A stretch of DNA of 64,000 bases from CAVUAT01 sp963739545. Lineage in GTDB: Bacteria > Actinomycetota > Thermoleophilia > Solirubrobacterales > 70-9. Positions 16,507 to 25,188 of the stretch are shown here, one piece after another. Location of the stretch: contig CAVUAT010000014.1 of the NCBI GenBank assembly GCA_963739545.1, positions 558,001-622,000 on the forward strand, written 5' to 3'. Below the pieces are notes generated by a model. That model had not been told where the DNA came from. It saw nothing but the letters and a program-made list of their open reading frames with translations, and made no database searches. Position 1 is the first letter of the stretch, and each line of letters begins with the position of its first letter. The translations under genes and the position numbers were made by a program.

Positions 16507-18138
16507 CTAGGCGGTGACGCCATCCTCGGACAGCGACTCGGTCGGCAACCGCCTCGTGAACCACAGCGACATCAGCGCCGCGGCGGCCACGGCGCCGAGC
16601 GCGAGCCGGAGCGCCTGGAGTTGCGCGTCGCCGTAGTCCGACGCGACGGCCTCGGCCTCGTCTTGGCCAAGCCCGCCTTCGACGGCCGCCTGCTCGACGT
16701 CATCAACCGGCACGATGTCGATGCCCTCTTCGGTGTTCGCCACGATCGTCTCGCGCGCAGCCGCCGGGATGTCGGAGTTGTCCGCGACGCGCTGGCTGAA
16801 GCCCGTCGCAAGCGACGCGAGCAGGACGGCGCCGATGATCGCCGTCCCGAGGGAGGACCCGAGGTTCTGGGCGGTGCCCTGGAGCCCGCCCCCCTCGCTT
16901 GTCTTGGCGGGCGGGACCGAGGACATGATCACGTTGCCCAGTTGCGATGCCAGCAGGCCGGCGCCCGCGCCGATCAGCGCGAGAGCGACCTTGAAGCCAG
17001 TGTCGTTGAGCGTCACGTCGAGGGTCGCGAGCAACACCAGCGCGCCGATGCTGACGGCGACCAGGCCCATCTGCGCGACGATCCGCGGCGAGCGCCTGCC
17101 CGCGATCCGCGGCCCGAGCAGCGCGAACACGAGCATCGCCAGCGAGAGCGGAAGGAGGCGCTTGCCCGTCTCGAACGCATCGAGGCCGAGCACGACCTGC
17201 AGGTACACGGGAATGACGAAGAACGTGCCCATCAGGACCAGCTGCTGGCCCAGCAGCGACGAGAGCCCGGCGCGCAGCTGCGGGACCGAGAGCAGGGTGG
17301 TATCCAGAAGCTGATCGTGGCCCTCGCGGGCGCGGCGCTGCTCCCACATCGCGAAGGCCCCGAGCAGCGCGAGGCCGCCGAGCACCAGGAACGGAACCGG
17401 CGAGAAGCTGAGGGGCGTGATCTCGGTGCCGTCGATCGAAGGCGGGTTGCGCGGGACGACGAAGCCCCACACGCTGCTGCGGAGGATCGCGAACACGATC
17501 AATCCCAGCCCGCTCGCCGACAGGGCGACCCCGACGAGATCGAGCCGTGGACGCGCCTCGGCGGCAGCGGCCCGGGGGATCCGCCCCCGGAGGAGCAGGA
17601 TCCCGATCACGACGACCGTCTCGGCCGCGAACACGTAGCGCCACGAGTACTCCGTCGTCACGAAGCCTCCGATCAGCGGGCCGGCGGCCACCGCGACGGC
17701 TGCGACGCCGCCGAGCAGGGCGTAGGCGAGCGCGCGCTCCCGGCCCTCATAGCTGGCGGCGGTGAGCGCTGCGATGGCGGGGATCACGAGGACCGCGCCG
17801 AAACCCTCGATGCCCGACCAGCCGACCAGCAGAACGGAGAGGCTCGGGCTCAGGGCGGTGGTGAGCGACCCCGCTCCGTAGATCCCCAGGCCGATCGCGA
17901 ATGCACGGTTCCGCCCCAGGATGTCGCCCAGCTTCGCACCGAGCAGCATGAACGCCGCCATCACCAGCGTGTACAGGGTGATCGCCGACTGCACGCCCTG
18001 GATCGAGGTGTCGAGGTCCTCGACGATCTGCGAGATCGCCACGTTCATGACGCTCGTGTCGAGCACCATCACGAACTGGGCCGAGGCCAGCATGATCAGG
18101 GGGATCCACTTGCGCACGATCGGGCCGACCCTATCCAT
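16507..18138 (-). CDS. MFS drug-exporter, DHA2 (14-TM) family
   Basis: 543 residues with about 14 hydrophobic segments. The N-terminal LDTSVMNVAISQI, motif A GAKLGDILGRNRAF near residue 68 and motif C-like GPLIGGFVTTEYSWRYVF near residue 152 identify a DHA2 proton-drug antiporter. A long periplasmic/extracellular loop near residues 455-495 (DNSDIPAAARETIVANTEEG) matches the last loop of this subfamily. Plasma membrane, exporting toxic compounds. It is upstream of, and close to, the cNMP flavoprotein gene. Confidence 0.92.
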   Translation of the reverse strand: MDRVGPIVRKWIPLIMLASAQFVMVLDTSVMNVAISQIVEDLDTSIQGVQSAITLYTLVMAAFMLLGAKLGDILGRNRAFAIGLGIYGAGSLTTALSPSLSVLLVGWSGIEGFGAVLVIPAIAALTAASYEGRERALAYALLGGVAAVAVAAGPLIGGFVTTEYSWRYVFAAETVVVIGILLLRGRIPRAAAAEARPRLDLVGVALSASGLGLIVFAILRSSVWGFVVPRNPPSIDGTEITPLSFSPVPFLVLGGLALLGAFAMWEQRRAREGHDQLLDTTLLSVPQLRAGLSSLLGQQLVLMGTFFVIPVYLQVVLGLDAFETGKRLLPLSLAMLVFALLGPRIAGRRSPRIVAQMGLVAVSIGALVLLATLDVTLNDTGFKVALALIGAGAGLLASQLGNVIMSSVPPAKTSEGGGLQGTAQNLGSSLGTAIIGAVLLASLATGFSQRVADNSDIPAAARETIVANTEEGIDIVPVDDVEQAAVEGGLGQDEAEAVASDYGDAQLQALRLALGAVAAAALMSLWFTRRLPTESLSEDGVTA

Positions 18139-18174
18139 CGCCCCGGCGCGGTGCTGCCACGCGCGACGGCAGCG

Positions 18175-18486
18175 CTACAGGCCGAACTCCTCGCGCTGGC
18201 ACTCGGGCACTAGGTCGACGTACTCGGGGTGCTCGGCGACGAAGCTGTTCACGAAGGGACAGAACGGCAGCACCGCGAGCCCCTCCGCGCGCGCGGCGCC
18301 GAGGGCCTCCCGCACGAGTTGCCCGCCGACCCCCTGCCCGGAGAACTCGTCGTCGACCTCGGTGTGCATGAAGGCGATCAGGCCCTGCTTGCGGCTGCGC
18401 CGGTATGTCGTGAAACCGGCGAGCCCGCCGTCGATCTTCGCCTCAAAGCGCTGTTCAGCTGGGTTGTCGGCGACGACCGTTGCCAC
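18175..18486 (-). CDS. Small GNAT-like N-acetyltransferase
   Basis: 103 residues. LIAFMHTEVDDEFSGQGVGGQLVREALG contains the acetyl-CoA pyrophosphate-loop pattern (Q-x-x-G-x-G/A), and the C-terminus (LPFCPFVNSFVAEHPEYVDLV) is typical of the minimal YjdJ/Yhcj-type GNAT proteins, which resemble the human NATD1 family. The substrate is unknown. It lies 36 bases before the MFS start and may share its transcript. Confidence 0.88.
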   Translation of the reverse strand: MATVVADNPAEQRFEAKIDGGLAGFTTYRRSRKQGLIAFMHTEVDDEFSGQGVGGQLVREALGAARAEGLAVLPFCPFVNSFVAEHPEYVDLVPECQREEFGL

Positions 18487-18517
18487 CGAGCGAGCATACG
18501 GCGCGGGATCCGTCGCC

Positions 18518-19207
18518 TCAGGCCGAGATCGAGAAGCTCGCGACGTCGATCAGAAAGTAGCCGAGGACCAAAGCGCCGAGATACAGCGTCGCCACCCCGA
18601 GCGCGACCGCGACCTGCTCGACGCGCGCTCGCTCGCCCACCCAGCGGAAGGCGAGGAAGGCTGCGGCGCCGAGCACCGCCTCGGCCGGCAGGACGTAGAG
18701 CGCCACGCCCGCGACCTGGGTGGCGGCGTCGGTCGGCTCCCAGATCTCGAGCGCGGGGGCCATCAGCTCCGAGCCGCTGAAGATCGCCAGCGCGAGGCCG
18801 GCGGCTCGCCAGGCGGAGCCCCTCGCGAGCGCCAGGGAGATGAACAGCGGCGCGACCCACATCCCGCACATCGCGAGCGGGATCACGTCGTCGACCCGCG
18901 GGCCGCCCGTGTCAGGGAAGTGGATCGTGCCGATCAGGTCGGCGAGCACCCAGTCGGGCAGCAGCTGAAAGATGGACAGCGGCAGCAGGAACGCCCACAG
19001 CCGCACCAGGTCGGGCCGGCCCACCGCGCGCGCCGTCAGTGGCAACGCGACGTTGTAGGCGACCGCGCACGCCAGCACACCCCATCCCTTCGCGGGAGGA
19101 TCGAGCAGCGCCACCAGGCCGAACGCCGCGATCAAGGCGACGTTGAGGGCGACGAGCGCCCTGACATCACGGCCCATCGCTCGGCCCCCTGATGGAGTCG
19201 CGGCCAT
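18518..19207 (-). CDS. Polytopic membrane protein of unknown function
   Basis: 229 residues with about six or seven predicted membrane helices. An alternative start at 19177 (MGRDVRALVALN) removes ten residues. Motifs include LLPDWVLADLIGTIHFPDTGGPRVDDVIPLAM-like acidic loop residues (the DDVIPLAMCGMW part is prominent) and a C-terminal helix ending FLIDVASFSISA. I do not recognise the family with confidence. It stands between the acetyltransferase and an SDR gene, all on the minus strand. Confidence 0.75.
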   Translation of the reverse strand: MAATPSGGRAMGRDVRALVALNVALIAAFGLVALLDPPAKGWGVLACAVAYNVALPLTARAVGRPDLVRLWAFLLPLSIFQLLPDWVLADLIGTIHFPDTGGPRVDDVIPLAMCGMWVAPLFISLALARGSAWRAAGLALAIFSGSELMAPALEIWEPTDAATQVAGVALYVLPAEAVLGAAAFLAFRWVGERARVEQVAVALGVATLYLGALVLGYFLIDVASFSISA

Positions 19208-19249
19208 CCGCCGACCCTAGCGAGGGCCGCGCCGTCGCGATCAGGGGGT

Positions 19250-19999
19250 TCAGCGCTTGAAGGCGCGCTTGGAGCCGAACTCCAGCAGGGCGTCCGGCAT
19301 CAGCTCGGCAAGCCGCTCGATCGTGCTCGGGTGAAGCGTTCCCTTCCCCGACTCGATCGCATCGGCGACCTTGCCCGCCCAGTCCTCGGGGTCGACGTGG
19401 TCCCACCCCGAGGTGTCGATGTGCGGATCGAGCTGTTCCTGGACCTTGTGCATCATCTCCGTGTCGATCCCCGGCGTGATCAGCTCGAGCAGATCGACTC
19501 TCGAGCGGTGCAGCTCCCTGCGCAGCGACTCGCTAAAAGCGACCATGGCTCCCTTGGTGGCCGCGTAGGCGACGGCTCCGGGGAACGGCGCGGTCCCGAT
19601 GATCGAGGCGTTGTTGACGATCAGGCCCTCCTCGCGCTCGAGGAGTCCCGGTAGGAGCGCTCGCGTCAGGTGCATGGGCGCCGCGACGTTCACCTGGATC
19701 AGCCGGTAGAGGTCGTCGTAGTCAATCTCGTTGTAGAGGCCGCCTTCGAAGTACCCCGCGTTATTGATGAGGATGTCGATCTCGGCCGTGCGGAGGCCGA
19801 GCGCGGTCAGGTCATGGTCGATGGACTCGCGCGAGGAGAGGTCGAGCTGCACCTCTTCCCCCGGCGCGGCGTGCTCGCGATCGCGTTCGCGGACGCCGGC
19901 GAGGACGGTCGACCCGCGGTCGAGCAACTCGGCCGCGATCGCGCGGCCGATGCCGCGGTTCGCGCCCGTGACGAGAACGGTTTTGCCTTCGAGCTTCAT
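19250..19999 (-). CDS. Short-chain dehydrogenase/reductase
   Basis: 249 residues. Classical SDR features are seen: VLVTGANRGIGRAIA (TGxxxGIG cofactor loop), NNAGYFEGG, NNASIIGTAPFPGAVAYAATKGA (catalytic Ser, Tyr-x-x-x-Lys). NADPH preference is likely because basic residues follow the loop (GVRERDRE). Substrate unknown. Its ATG overlaps the stop of the upstream zinc alcohol dehydrogenase by four bases (ATGA), so the pair is co-translated and may act on the same alcohol/carbonyl pool. Confidence 0.9.
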   Translation of the reverse strand: MKLEGKTVLVTGANRGIGRAIAAELLDRGSTVLAGVRERDREHAAPGEEVQLDLSSRESIDHDLTALGLRTAEIDILINNAGYFEGGLYNEIDYDDLYRLIQVNVAAPMHLTRALLPGLLEREEGLIVNNASIIGTAPFPGAVAYAATKGAMVAFSESLRRELHRSRVDLLELITPGIDTEMMHKVQEQLDPHIDTSGWDHVDPEDWAGKVADAIESGKGTLHPSTIERLAELMPDALLEFGSKRAFKR

Positions 20000-21183
20000 G
20001 ACTGCGGCTTGAGGACGGTCTTGATCATGCCGTCCTCCTTCTTCTGGAACGTTTCGTAGGCGGAGGGGCCCTCCTCCAGCGGCAGCTGGTGGGTCGTCAG
20101 GTCCTCGACTCCCAGCGGGTCGTCGTCGGTGAGCAGGGGCATGATTTCGTCGACCCAGCGGCGCACGTTCGCCTGGCCCATGCGCATCTGGATGCCCTTG
20201 TCGAAGAGCTGCATCATCGGCATCGGGTCGAGCTGACCGCCGTAGACGCCGGAGATCGAGAGGGTGCCGCCGCGCCGCACCGTGTCGATGCAGGCGTAGA
20301 GGACCGACATGCGGTCGACGGCGAAGTTTTCGGTCAGCTTCGCGGCGACGGAGTCGGGCAGGAGCCCCGCCGCGCCCTGCGCGAACTTCCCGAGCGGTGC
20401 CCCGTGGGCTTCCATCCCAACCGCCTCGATGACCCCGTCGGGACCACGGCCTCCGGTGAGCTCACGGATCTGCCCGGGCACGTCGTCCGTCTCAGCGTCG
20501 ATCACGTGGATGTTGTGACGCGCAGCCATCTCGCGGCGCTCGGGGACCAGGTCGACCCCGAAGACTTGCTCGGCCCCTAGGTGCTTGGCAATGCGGGCGG
20601 CCATCTGTCCAATGGGCCCGAGGCCGTAGACGGCGACCGTCCCGCCTTCGGGGATCGCCGCGTACTGCACCGCCTGCCAGGCGGTCGGCAGCACGTCCGA
20701 GAGGAAGAGGAAGCGCTCGTCGGGGGCGCCGTTCTCGGGAACCTTGATCGGGCCGAAATGGGCCTGCGGCACGCGGAGAAACTCGGCCTGTCCGCCCGGT
20801 ACCTGCCCGTACATCTTCGTGTAGCCGAACAGCGCTGCGCCCTTGTCGTACTCGTGTACCTGCGTCGTCTCGCACTGGGCGAAGAGCTGCTGGTCACACA
20901 TCCAACAATGGCCGCAGGAGATGTTGAACGGAATCACCACGCGATCCCCCGCCTTGATGTCGGTCACCTCGGCGCCGACCTCCTCGACGATCCCCATCGG
21001 CTCGTGCCCGAGGATGTCCCCCTCGTCGATGAACATCCCGAGGACCTCGTAGAGGTGCAGGTCGGAGCCGCAGATCGCGGTGGAGGTGACGCGAATGATC
21101 GCGTCGGTCGGGTGCTCGATGCTGGGATCCGGAACCTCGTCGATACGGACATCGCGCTTTCCATGGAACGTCAAAGCTTTCAA
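19996..21183 (-). CDS. Zinc-dependent alcohol dehydrogenase, MDR superfamily
   Basis: 395 residues from TTG 21183, chosen because AGGAGG lies just upstream and LKALTFHGKRDVRIDEVPDP is the family N-terminus; a longer open frame exists but reads as Pro/Ser-rich leader. ICGSDLHLYE and GHEPMGIVEE are the catalytic zinc region, and the structural zinc loop SCGHCWMCDQQLFAQC has the four-Cys pattern. The NAD-binding motif is VYGLGPIGQMAARIA. Length and insertions resemble the glutathione-independent formaldehyde dehydrogenase/threonine dehydrogenase-like branch. First gene of a two-gene operon with the SDR. Confidence 0.92.
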   Translation of the reverse strand: MKALTFHGKRDVRIDEVPDPSIEHPTDAIIRVTSTAICGSDLHLYEVLGMFIDEGDILGHEPMGIVEEVGAEVTDIKAGDRVVIPFNISCGHCWMCDQQLFAQCETTQVHEYDKGAALFGYTKMYGQVPGGQAEFLRVPQAHFGPIKVPENGAPDERFLFLSDVLPTAWQAVQYAAIPEGGTVAVYGLGPIGQMAARIAKHLGAEQVFGVDLVPERREMAARHNIHVIDAETDDVPGQIRELTGGRGPDGVIEAVGMEAHGAPLGKFAQGAAGLLPDSVAAKLTENFAVDRMSVLYACIDTVRRGGTLSISGVYGGQLDPMPMMQLFDKGIQMRMGQANVRRWVDEIMPLLTDDDPLGVEDLTTHQLPLEEGPSAYETFQKKEDGMIKTVLKPQS

Positions 21184-21274
21184 GAGGCCTCCTGGCGATT
21201 GCGCCGGCGTGCGGTGGACCGGGGAGGGACGACTTACCCCGGAAATGGATCGTCGAACCACTCGATGAAGCGCG

Positions 21275-21304
21275 GAAGGGCCGCGGCTCGCGCCGCGGCC
21301 CTTC
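21275..21304. terminator. Perfect 13-bp GC-rich hairpin
   Basis: GAAGGGCCGCGGC, loop TCGC, GCCGCGGCCCTTC. It lies 25 bases beyond the stop of the fasciclin gene (minus strand) and before the alcohol dehydrogenase promoter region. No U-run follows on the minus strand, so it may act as a Rho-independent-like or 3'-stabilising stem. Confidence 0.65.
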
Positions 21305-21328
21305 GATCGCTTGCCGAGCGGTGCTCGC

Positions 21329-21892
21329 TCAGCCGCCGGGCGGCGTCAGCACGGAGCCGATCACGTGCACCACCCCGTTGCCGGTGACGACGTCAGCCGT
21401 CTCCACCGGAACGCCGTTGACGGTGACTGTGGTTCCGTCGACGCCGATCGTGAGATCTTCGCCCTGGACCGACGGGACCTTCTGGCCGTCGGTCAGGTCA
21501 GCAGCGAGGACTTCGCCCTCCGCCACGTGGTAGCTGAGCAGGTCGGCGAGCTGCTGCTTGTTCGCCGGCTTCAGCAGGTCGTCGAGCGTGCCCGGGGGCA
21601 GCGCCTCGAACGCGGCGTTCGTGGGTGCGAACACGGTGTAGGGGCCGGGGCCGCTCAGGGTCTCGGCCAGCCCGGCCGCGGTCACTGCCTCGACCAGGGT
21701 GCTCAGGTCAGGAGTCGCCTGTGCGGCCTCGACGATCGTCGCCGGCTCGGCTGCTGTCGTCTCGCTTTCGGTCGCCGCCGACTCGGTGGTGGTGCCTTCA
21801 TCATCGTCGTCATCGCCGCATCCAGCGGCGAAGCCCGCAACCGCCACGAGGGCGATGCAGAGAACGAGGGTGCGCTTCATCCATGACGCCAT
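21329..21892 (-). CDS. Fasciclin-domain lipoprotein
   Basis: 187 residues from ATG 21892, preceded by AAAGGAGG. Signal peptide KRTLVLCIALVAVAGFAAGC has a lipobox ending AAGC; the mature protein begins with an Asp-rich then Thr/Ser/Glu-rich spacer. Residues ~55-187 are one fasciclin (FAS1/beta-Ig-H3) domain: YTVFAPTNAAFEALPPG, LLSYHVAEGEV, and the C-terminal NGVVHVIGSVLTPP. FAS1 domains mediate adhesion at cell surfaces; this copy should be membrane-anchored outside the cell. Monocistronic, with a hairpin downstream. Confidence 0.93.
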   Translation of the reverse strand: MASWMKRTLVLCIALVAVAGFAAGCGDDDDDEGTTTESAATESETTAAEPATIVEAAQATPDLSTLVEAVTAAGLAETLSGPGPYTVFAPTNAAFEALPPGTLDDLLKPANKQQLADLLSYHVAEGEVLAADLTDGQKVPSVQGEDLTIGVDGTTVTVNGVPVETADVVTGNGVVHVIGSVLTPPGG

Positions 21893-21984
21893 TTCAAGTT
21901 CCTCCTTTGAGGGTTCACCCGGCGTTACGACCCGAACCGAGGCGGCGGTTGGTGTCTTCGTCCCTGCGGGCGCTTCCGGCGTGA

Positions 21985-22170
21985 CTAAAGGCGCGCGTCC
22001 AGCTCAGGAGGCTTCAGCGGCGGCCTGCATGCTCGGATCTTGACCTTCAGGGTCTGGTCGCTGGCGTTTCGAAAGGTGTGCGGCACCCCCATCTCCAGCG
22101 TCCCGTCGATCACCGCAAAGGTGTCCTTGGTGTTTCGCGAACGCGGGCGGTGGCGATGCCTATAGCCATC
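21985..22170 (-). pseudogene. Truncated cupin-domain remnant
   Basis: A minus-strand frame ending TAG at 21985 encodes DTFAVIDGTLEMGVPHTF followed by RNASDQTLKVKI, closely resembling the central strands of small cupins (ETFYVLEGTL..., PHTFRNxSD). There is no start, no upstream metal-binding half, and the frame before it is Arg/His-rich and non-coding-like. Interpreted as a decayed 3' piece of a cupin gene. The intact cupin at 23312-23713 is only distantly similar. Confidence 0.45.
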
Positions 22171-22221
22171 ATCAACGCCCGCCGGCTCTAGCCGAACGAG
22201 CTCCTCGGAAACGCACAGAAT

Positions 22222-22236
22222 TTCGCAATTTGCGAA
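22222..22236. promoter_or_regulatory. Palindromic operator-like site TTCGCAA-T-TTGCGAA
   Basis: A perfect 7-1-7 inverted repeat in an AT-richer patch, 58 bases upstream of the ATG of the histone-H1-like gene. Its symmetry and position suggest a transcription-factor operator. The regulator is unknown. Confidence 0.45.
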
Positions 22237-22293
22237 TGATCATCATGGAAGGTGGGTAGTCATTTCCTGGAACCCAAGGAAAGGATCTCCTTA

Positions 22294-22848
22294 ATGGCTC
22301 AGCAGACCAAGACCAAGTCGCGTGCAGGTTCGGGAGGCCGGTCAAACAAGCGCACATCGGCAAACGGCCGCACAGCCGCCAAGTCGCGCTCTAGGGCGAG
22401 CCGCTCGCAGACCGCAAGAAAGCCCAGGCGCAAGGCGAGTTCGTCGGATCAGAAGGGCGCCCTCGACGCGGCCAAGGATGCAACGATGAAAGGCACGAGT
22501 ACCGCCGGTAACGCCGTCACCTCGGCCGCGAAAAAGCTCAAGACTCCACTGATCGCCACGGGAACGGGGCTCGCGGGAGTTGCTGCGGGTATTGTCGTCA
22601 CTCGGAAGAACAGGGGGATCTCCGGCATCTCGTTGCCGAGTCGGGGTACTAGGCGCGCAACAACGAAGGGCCTCGGCGAGGCGGCCAAGAACATCGGGAT
22701 GCTCGCCGAGCGGACCGGGAAAGTTGCCCAACAGGTGCGCGTCGCAAGCGAAGCGATCGGCGCGGGCAGTGAGCCCCGCCAGTCCAAGTCCGCCATCGAG
22801 GTCGCCCTGGAGGGGCTTACGAGTCGCCGGCAATCAAGGGCTGGTTGA
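22294..22848 (+). CDS. Histone-H1-like basic protein with hydrophobic centre
   Basis: 184 residues from ATG 22294 (AAGGAAAGGATC upstream); the longer frame start at 22252 lacks a good site. Residues 1-55 are almost entirely Lys/Arg/Ser/Ala/Thr (KSRSRASRSQTARKPRRKAS), like bacterial H1/HU-tail DNA-binding domains. Residues ~85-105 are a hydrophobic Gly/Ala-rich segment (LIATGTGLAGVAAGIVVT), possibly a membrane helix, followed by amphipathic helices (LGEAAKNIGMLAERTGKVAQQV). It may be a membrane-associated nucleoid protein. No family recognised. Confidence 0.7.
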   Translation: MAQQTKTKSRAGSGGRSNKRTSANGRTAAKSRSRASRSQTARKPRRKASSSDQKGALDAAKDATMKGTSTAGNAVTSAAKKLKTPLIATGTGLAGVAAGIVVTRKNRGISGISLPSRGTRRATTKGLGEAAKNIGMLAERTGKVAQQVRVASEAIGAGSEPRQSKSAIEVALEGLTSRRQSRAG

Positions 22849-23010
22849 TCGGGAACTGCAGCAACGCCGCTCGCGTGCGGTTAGTGGGGCGGGGTCCTCG
22901 AGCTCGCGCCCCCGTCCCAAGGGTGGTGCGGCGGCGGTGGTCGTTAGTAGGTCCGGCAGGGGCGTCAGAGTTTCCGTGGCCGACCGAGATACCGGACACG
23001 GAGAGTCCCC

Positions 23011-23208
23011 ATGGAAAGCACAGAACCGGACTTCAGCGCTTGCACCTTCATTGCAGGCCTTTGCCTGGATGCCAACGGAGATATGCAGCTCGCCGGTGGA
23101 AGCAGCGTGTTCGAACTTCGGTTTGCTGATGATGAAAGTCCTGAGGCTCTGCGCCAGGTTCGGATCGAGCATCCGGATGCGATGACCGAGTTCGGGCCGG
23201 AGCACTAG
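23011..23208 (+). CDS. Small acidic hypothetical protein
   Basis: 65 residues from ATG 23011 (GGAGAG upstream). Acidic, no membrane segment: MESTEPDFSACTFIAGLCLD at the N-terminus, then FELRFADDESPEALRQ. The composition fits a small folded protein but nothing identifies its family. Overlapping frames on the other strand are Arg/Pro-rich and less convincing. Confidence 0.5.
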   Translation: MESTEPDFSACTFIAGLCLDANGDMQLAGGSSVFELRFADDESPEALRQVRIEHPDAMTEFGPEH

Positions 23209-23311
23209 CCCGCGTGACCGGACTAGCGCTAGTGAGGGCGTCGCCCAGTCGTAGATCCAGACCGGAAAATCTGGCACAGGCGGCCTAGCGCCCGAGCCCG
23301 AGCGGATCGAG

Positions 23312-23713
23312 CTAGTCAGCCCACCAGTCGCGCTGGCCCTCGACGTCTTCGCGCGGAGACTCGCCAAGATTGGGCGCGCCGATGACGATGATCTCGAGGC
23401 CCCCCGGTCCGGCCTCGTAGCCTCGCCACGTACCGGGCGGGACACGCACCACGTCCCACTCCTTGAGCTCGACGATCTCGCCGTCAAGCTTCATCCGCCC
23501 GCTCCCGCGCACCACCACGTACACCTCCTCCTGCTTCTTGTGCGTGTGGCCGTACGGAAAGCGATAGTCGGGCGGGACACGCTGGTAGCTCAGGCCGGAT
23601 CGCTCGAGCTCGAGCGCCTCGGTCGCCATGCGGAACTCCAGGTCCGGCGAGCCGTCGAACTTGGACCCGAGATCCTCCAGGTCCTCCTTGAGGTTCCTGA
23701 GCGTGAACGGCAC
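23312..23713 (-). CDS. Cupin-domain protein
   Basis: 133 residues from GTG 23713 (VPFTLRNLKEDLEDLGSKF); the longer upstream frame is poorly coding. The cupin motif 1 region YGHTHKKQEEVYVVVRGSG holds the His/His/Glu metal ligands (HTHKKQEE), and motif 2 is PPGTWRGYEAGPGGLEII. Small single-domain cupins of this type bind a metal and act as isomerases, dioxygenases or sensors; function not assignable. It is isolated between small genes and a secreted protein gene. Confidence 0.88.
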   Translation of the reverse strand: MPFTLRNLKEDLEDLGSKFDGSPDLEFRMATEALELERSGLSYQRVPPDYRFPYGHTHKKQEEVYVVVRGSGRMKLDGEIVELKEWDVVRVPPGTWRGYEAGPGGLEIIVIGAPNLGESPREDVEGQRDWWAD

Positions 23714-23878
23714 GGCCGCAATCCTACGGTGCCCAGCCTGGCTGGGTCCTCGACCTGATGTGTCAAGAGGCCGAGCTCGGTCGATCTCGCGATACTTACC
23801 GCGGATGCCTGACTGGGTGCGCGGCGGTACCCCTGGCGCTTGTCGCAACCATCGTGTCCGGATAGGGTCAACTGACTG

Positions 23879-24745
23879 ATGAGGCGTCTAGCGCTCGTGC
23901 CCCTCGTGGTCCTGGCCGCGCTGATCGCCGCTCCTGGAAGCGCAGGCGCGGCGACCCAGATCGGGCAGACGTTCTTGCCCACCGACAACTGCAGCCCGAG
24001 AACCCGACTTCAATCCAGTTCGCCCGGAGGCCAGTACGCGGCTCCCTTCGCGGGCGTCATCATCTCTTGGAGCTTCCAGGCATCTAGCGCGGGTGGCGAG
24101 TCACCGGTGAGGTTGAAGGTCGGTCGTCATGCGAGCGGCGACCAGTTCACGATCGTCGGCGAGAGCGAGGATCAAGCCATCCCCGACCTCGATGTGCTCA
24201 AGACGTTCCCCACCCGCATACCCGTGTTAGCCGGCGATGTCATCGGGCTTTACACGGCGCCCCCCAGTGTCTTCTACTGCGCGCGGCCCGCGATGGGGTA
24301 CGTCGTTCACCAGAGTGCGTTCGGGGAAGATGTCGCGCTGGGCCCCCCGGCCATGTTCTCCCCGGTGAATGACCTGCAGCTAGGCGTATCGGCAGCGCTC
24401 GAGCCCGACTGCGACCAGGACGGCTTCGGCGACGAGAGCCAGGACCCCGACACCTCATCCTGCCCAACCTGCCACGGCAAGCCCGCGACGATCAGCGGCA
24501 CCGGGGGCGCCGACAAGCTCTCCGGCACCCCCGCCGCCGACGTGATCGCGGGCGCCGGCGGAAATGACAAGCTCTCCGGCCTGGCGGGCAACGATTTCAT
24601 CTGCGGCGGCTCGGGCAAGGACACTCTGAAGGGTGGGAAGGGTAAGGACAAGCTCTACGGCGAGGTAGGCAAGGACAAGCTGAAGGGCGGGCCCGGCAAG
24701 GACAAGCTGAAGGGCGGGCCCGGCAAGGACAAGCAGGTCCAGTAG
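23879..24745 (+). CDS. Secreted protein with degenerate RTX-like, Lys-rich C-terminal repeats
   Basis: 288 residues. A Sec signal peptide (RRLALVPLVVLAALIAAPGSAGA) is followed by a ~170-residue beta-rich domain with scattered Cys, an Asp-rich calcium-type loop (DCDQDGFGDESQD), and repeats GTGGADKLSGT, GAGGNDKLSGL, GGSGKDTLKGG. These resemble hemolysin-type calcium-binding GGxGxDxL repeats, but in the last copies Lys replaces Asn/Asp (GGPGKDKLKGGPGKDKQ), which would weaken calcium binding. Likely extracellular or wall-attached. The last two repeats are nearly identical in DNA. Confidence 0.8.
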   Translation: MRRLALVPLVVLAALIAAPGSAGAATQIGQTFLPTDNCSPRTRLQSSSPGGQYAAPFAGVIISWSFQASSAGGESPVRLKVGRHASGDQFTIVGESEDQAIPDLDVLKTFPTRIPVLAGDVIGLYTAPPSVFYCARPAMGYVVHQSAFGEDVALGPPAMFSPVNDLQLGVSAALEPDCDQDGFGDESQDPDTSSCPTCHGKPATISGTGGADKLSGTPAADVIAGAGGNDKLSGLAGNDFICGGSGKDTLKGGKGKDKLYGEVGKDKLKGGPGKDKLKGGPGKDKQVQ

Positions 24746-24830
24746 CGCCTCGCCCAAACTGCAGCTTTCCATGCAAAGTGGCGGTTTCGGACTCTGAGAC
24801 GCGCTGCGCGACAGTTCGCCCTCGGAGGCC

Positions 24831-24867
24831 GTGCCTACACGTGCGATGGGCTGTGCGATGGTTTTCG
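24831..24867. repeat. Flank repeat shared with 51083-51118
   Basis: GTGCCTACACGTGCGATGGG and the following 17 bases resemble the sequence at 51083-51118. Both copies lie 125-140 bases left of tRNA-Arg 3' sequence (fragment at 24955; intact gene at 51222), suggesting two ends of elements of the same kind. Confidence 0.55.
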
Positions 24868-24954
24868 TCGCCCAGGAGCCTCAAGGCCAGAGGAGTGACC
24901 TGGCGTGAGGGGACGGGTGGCGCCTGCGTGCAGCGGTTTCCAGAGAAGCGTTAG

Positions 24955-24994
24955 CGCGCCCGACTGGATTCGAACCAGTGACCTTTCGGTTTCG
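24955..24994 (-). repeat. tRNA-Arg(ACG) 3'-end fragment (candidate att site, copy A)
   Basis: On the minus strand this holds the discriminator base, the 3' acceptor strand, T-arm and part of the anticodon arm of the tRNA-Arg found intact at 51222-51295, with one extra T in the variable region. Homology stops in the anticodon loop. Integrase-generated att duplications characteristically copy just such tRNA 3' ends. Confidence 0.7.
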
Positions 24995-25133
24995 AGAGCG
25001 CGGGCGCGAATGGCGCCACTGCGCCGAAGTTGTCCTGCCAGAGGTCGTGAGCTGCCTTGCCTAGCGTCACGCGGATTCCCTTCCGTCCTTCCCTAGGGCG
25101 AACCCGCGGTCGGCATCCGCAACCGGGCAAATT

Positions 25134-25163
25134 AGAGAGGGCCGCGTTTTTGCGGCCCTCTCT
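25134..25163. terminator. Hairpin terminator, copy 1
   Basis: AGAGAGGGCCGC, loop GTTTTT, GCGGCCCTCTCT: a perfect 12-bp stem downstream of the truncated gene end on the minus strand. A second copy lies at 31681-31710 behind the intact gene. Confidence 0.7.
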
Positions 25164-25188
25164 GAGGTAGCCGGCGCCCGATTCGTTG

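Noticed and set aside
22834..23487. Minus-strand open frame of 217 codons
   Set aside because: Crosses two gene boundaries, has a Ser/Arg-rich translation and no motif; a shadow of the small acidic protein and cupin region.
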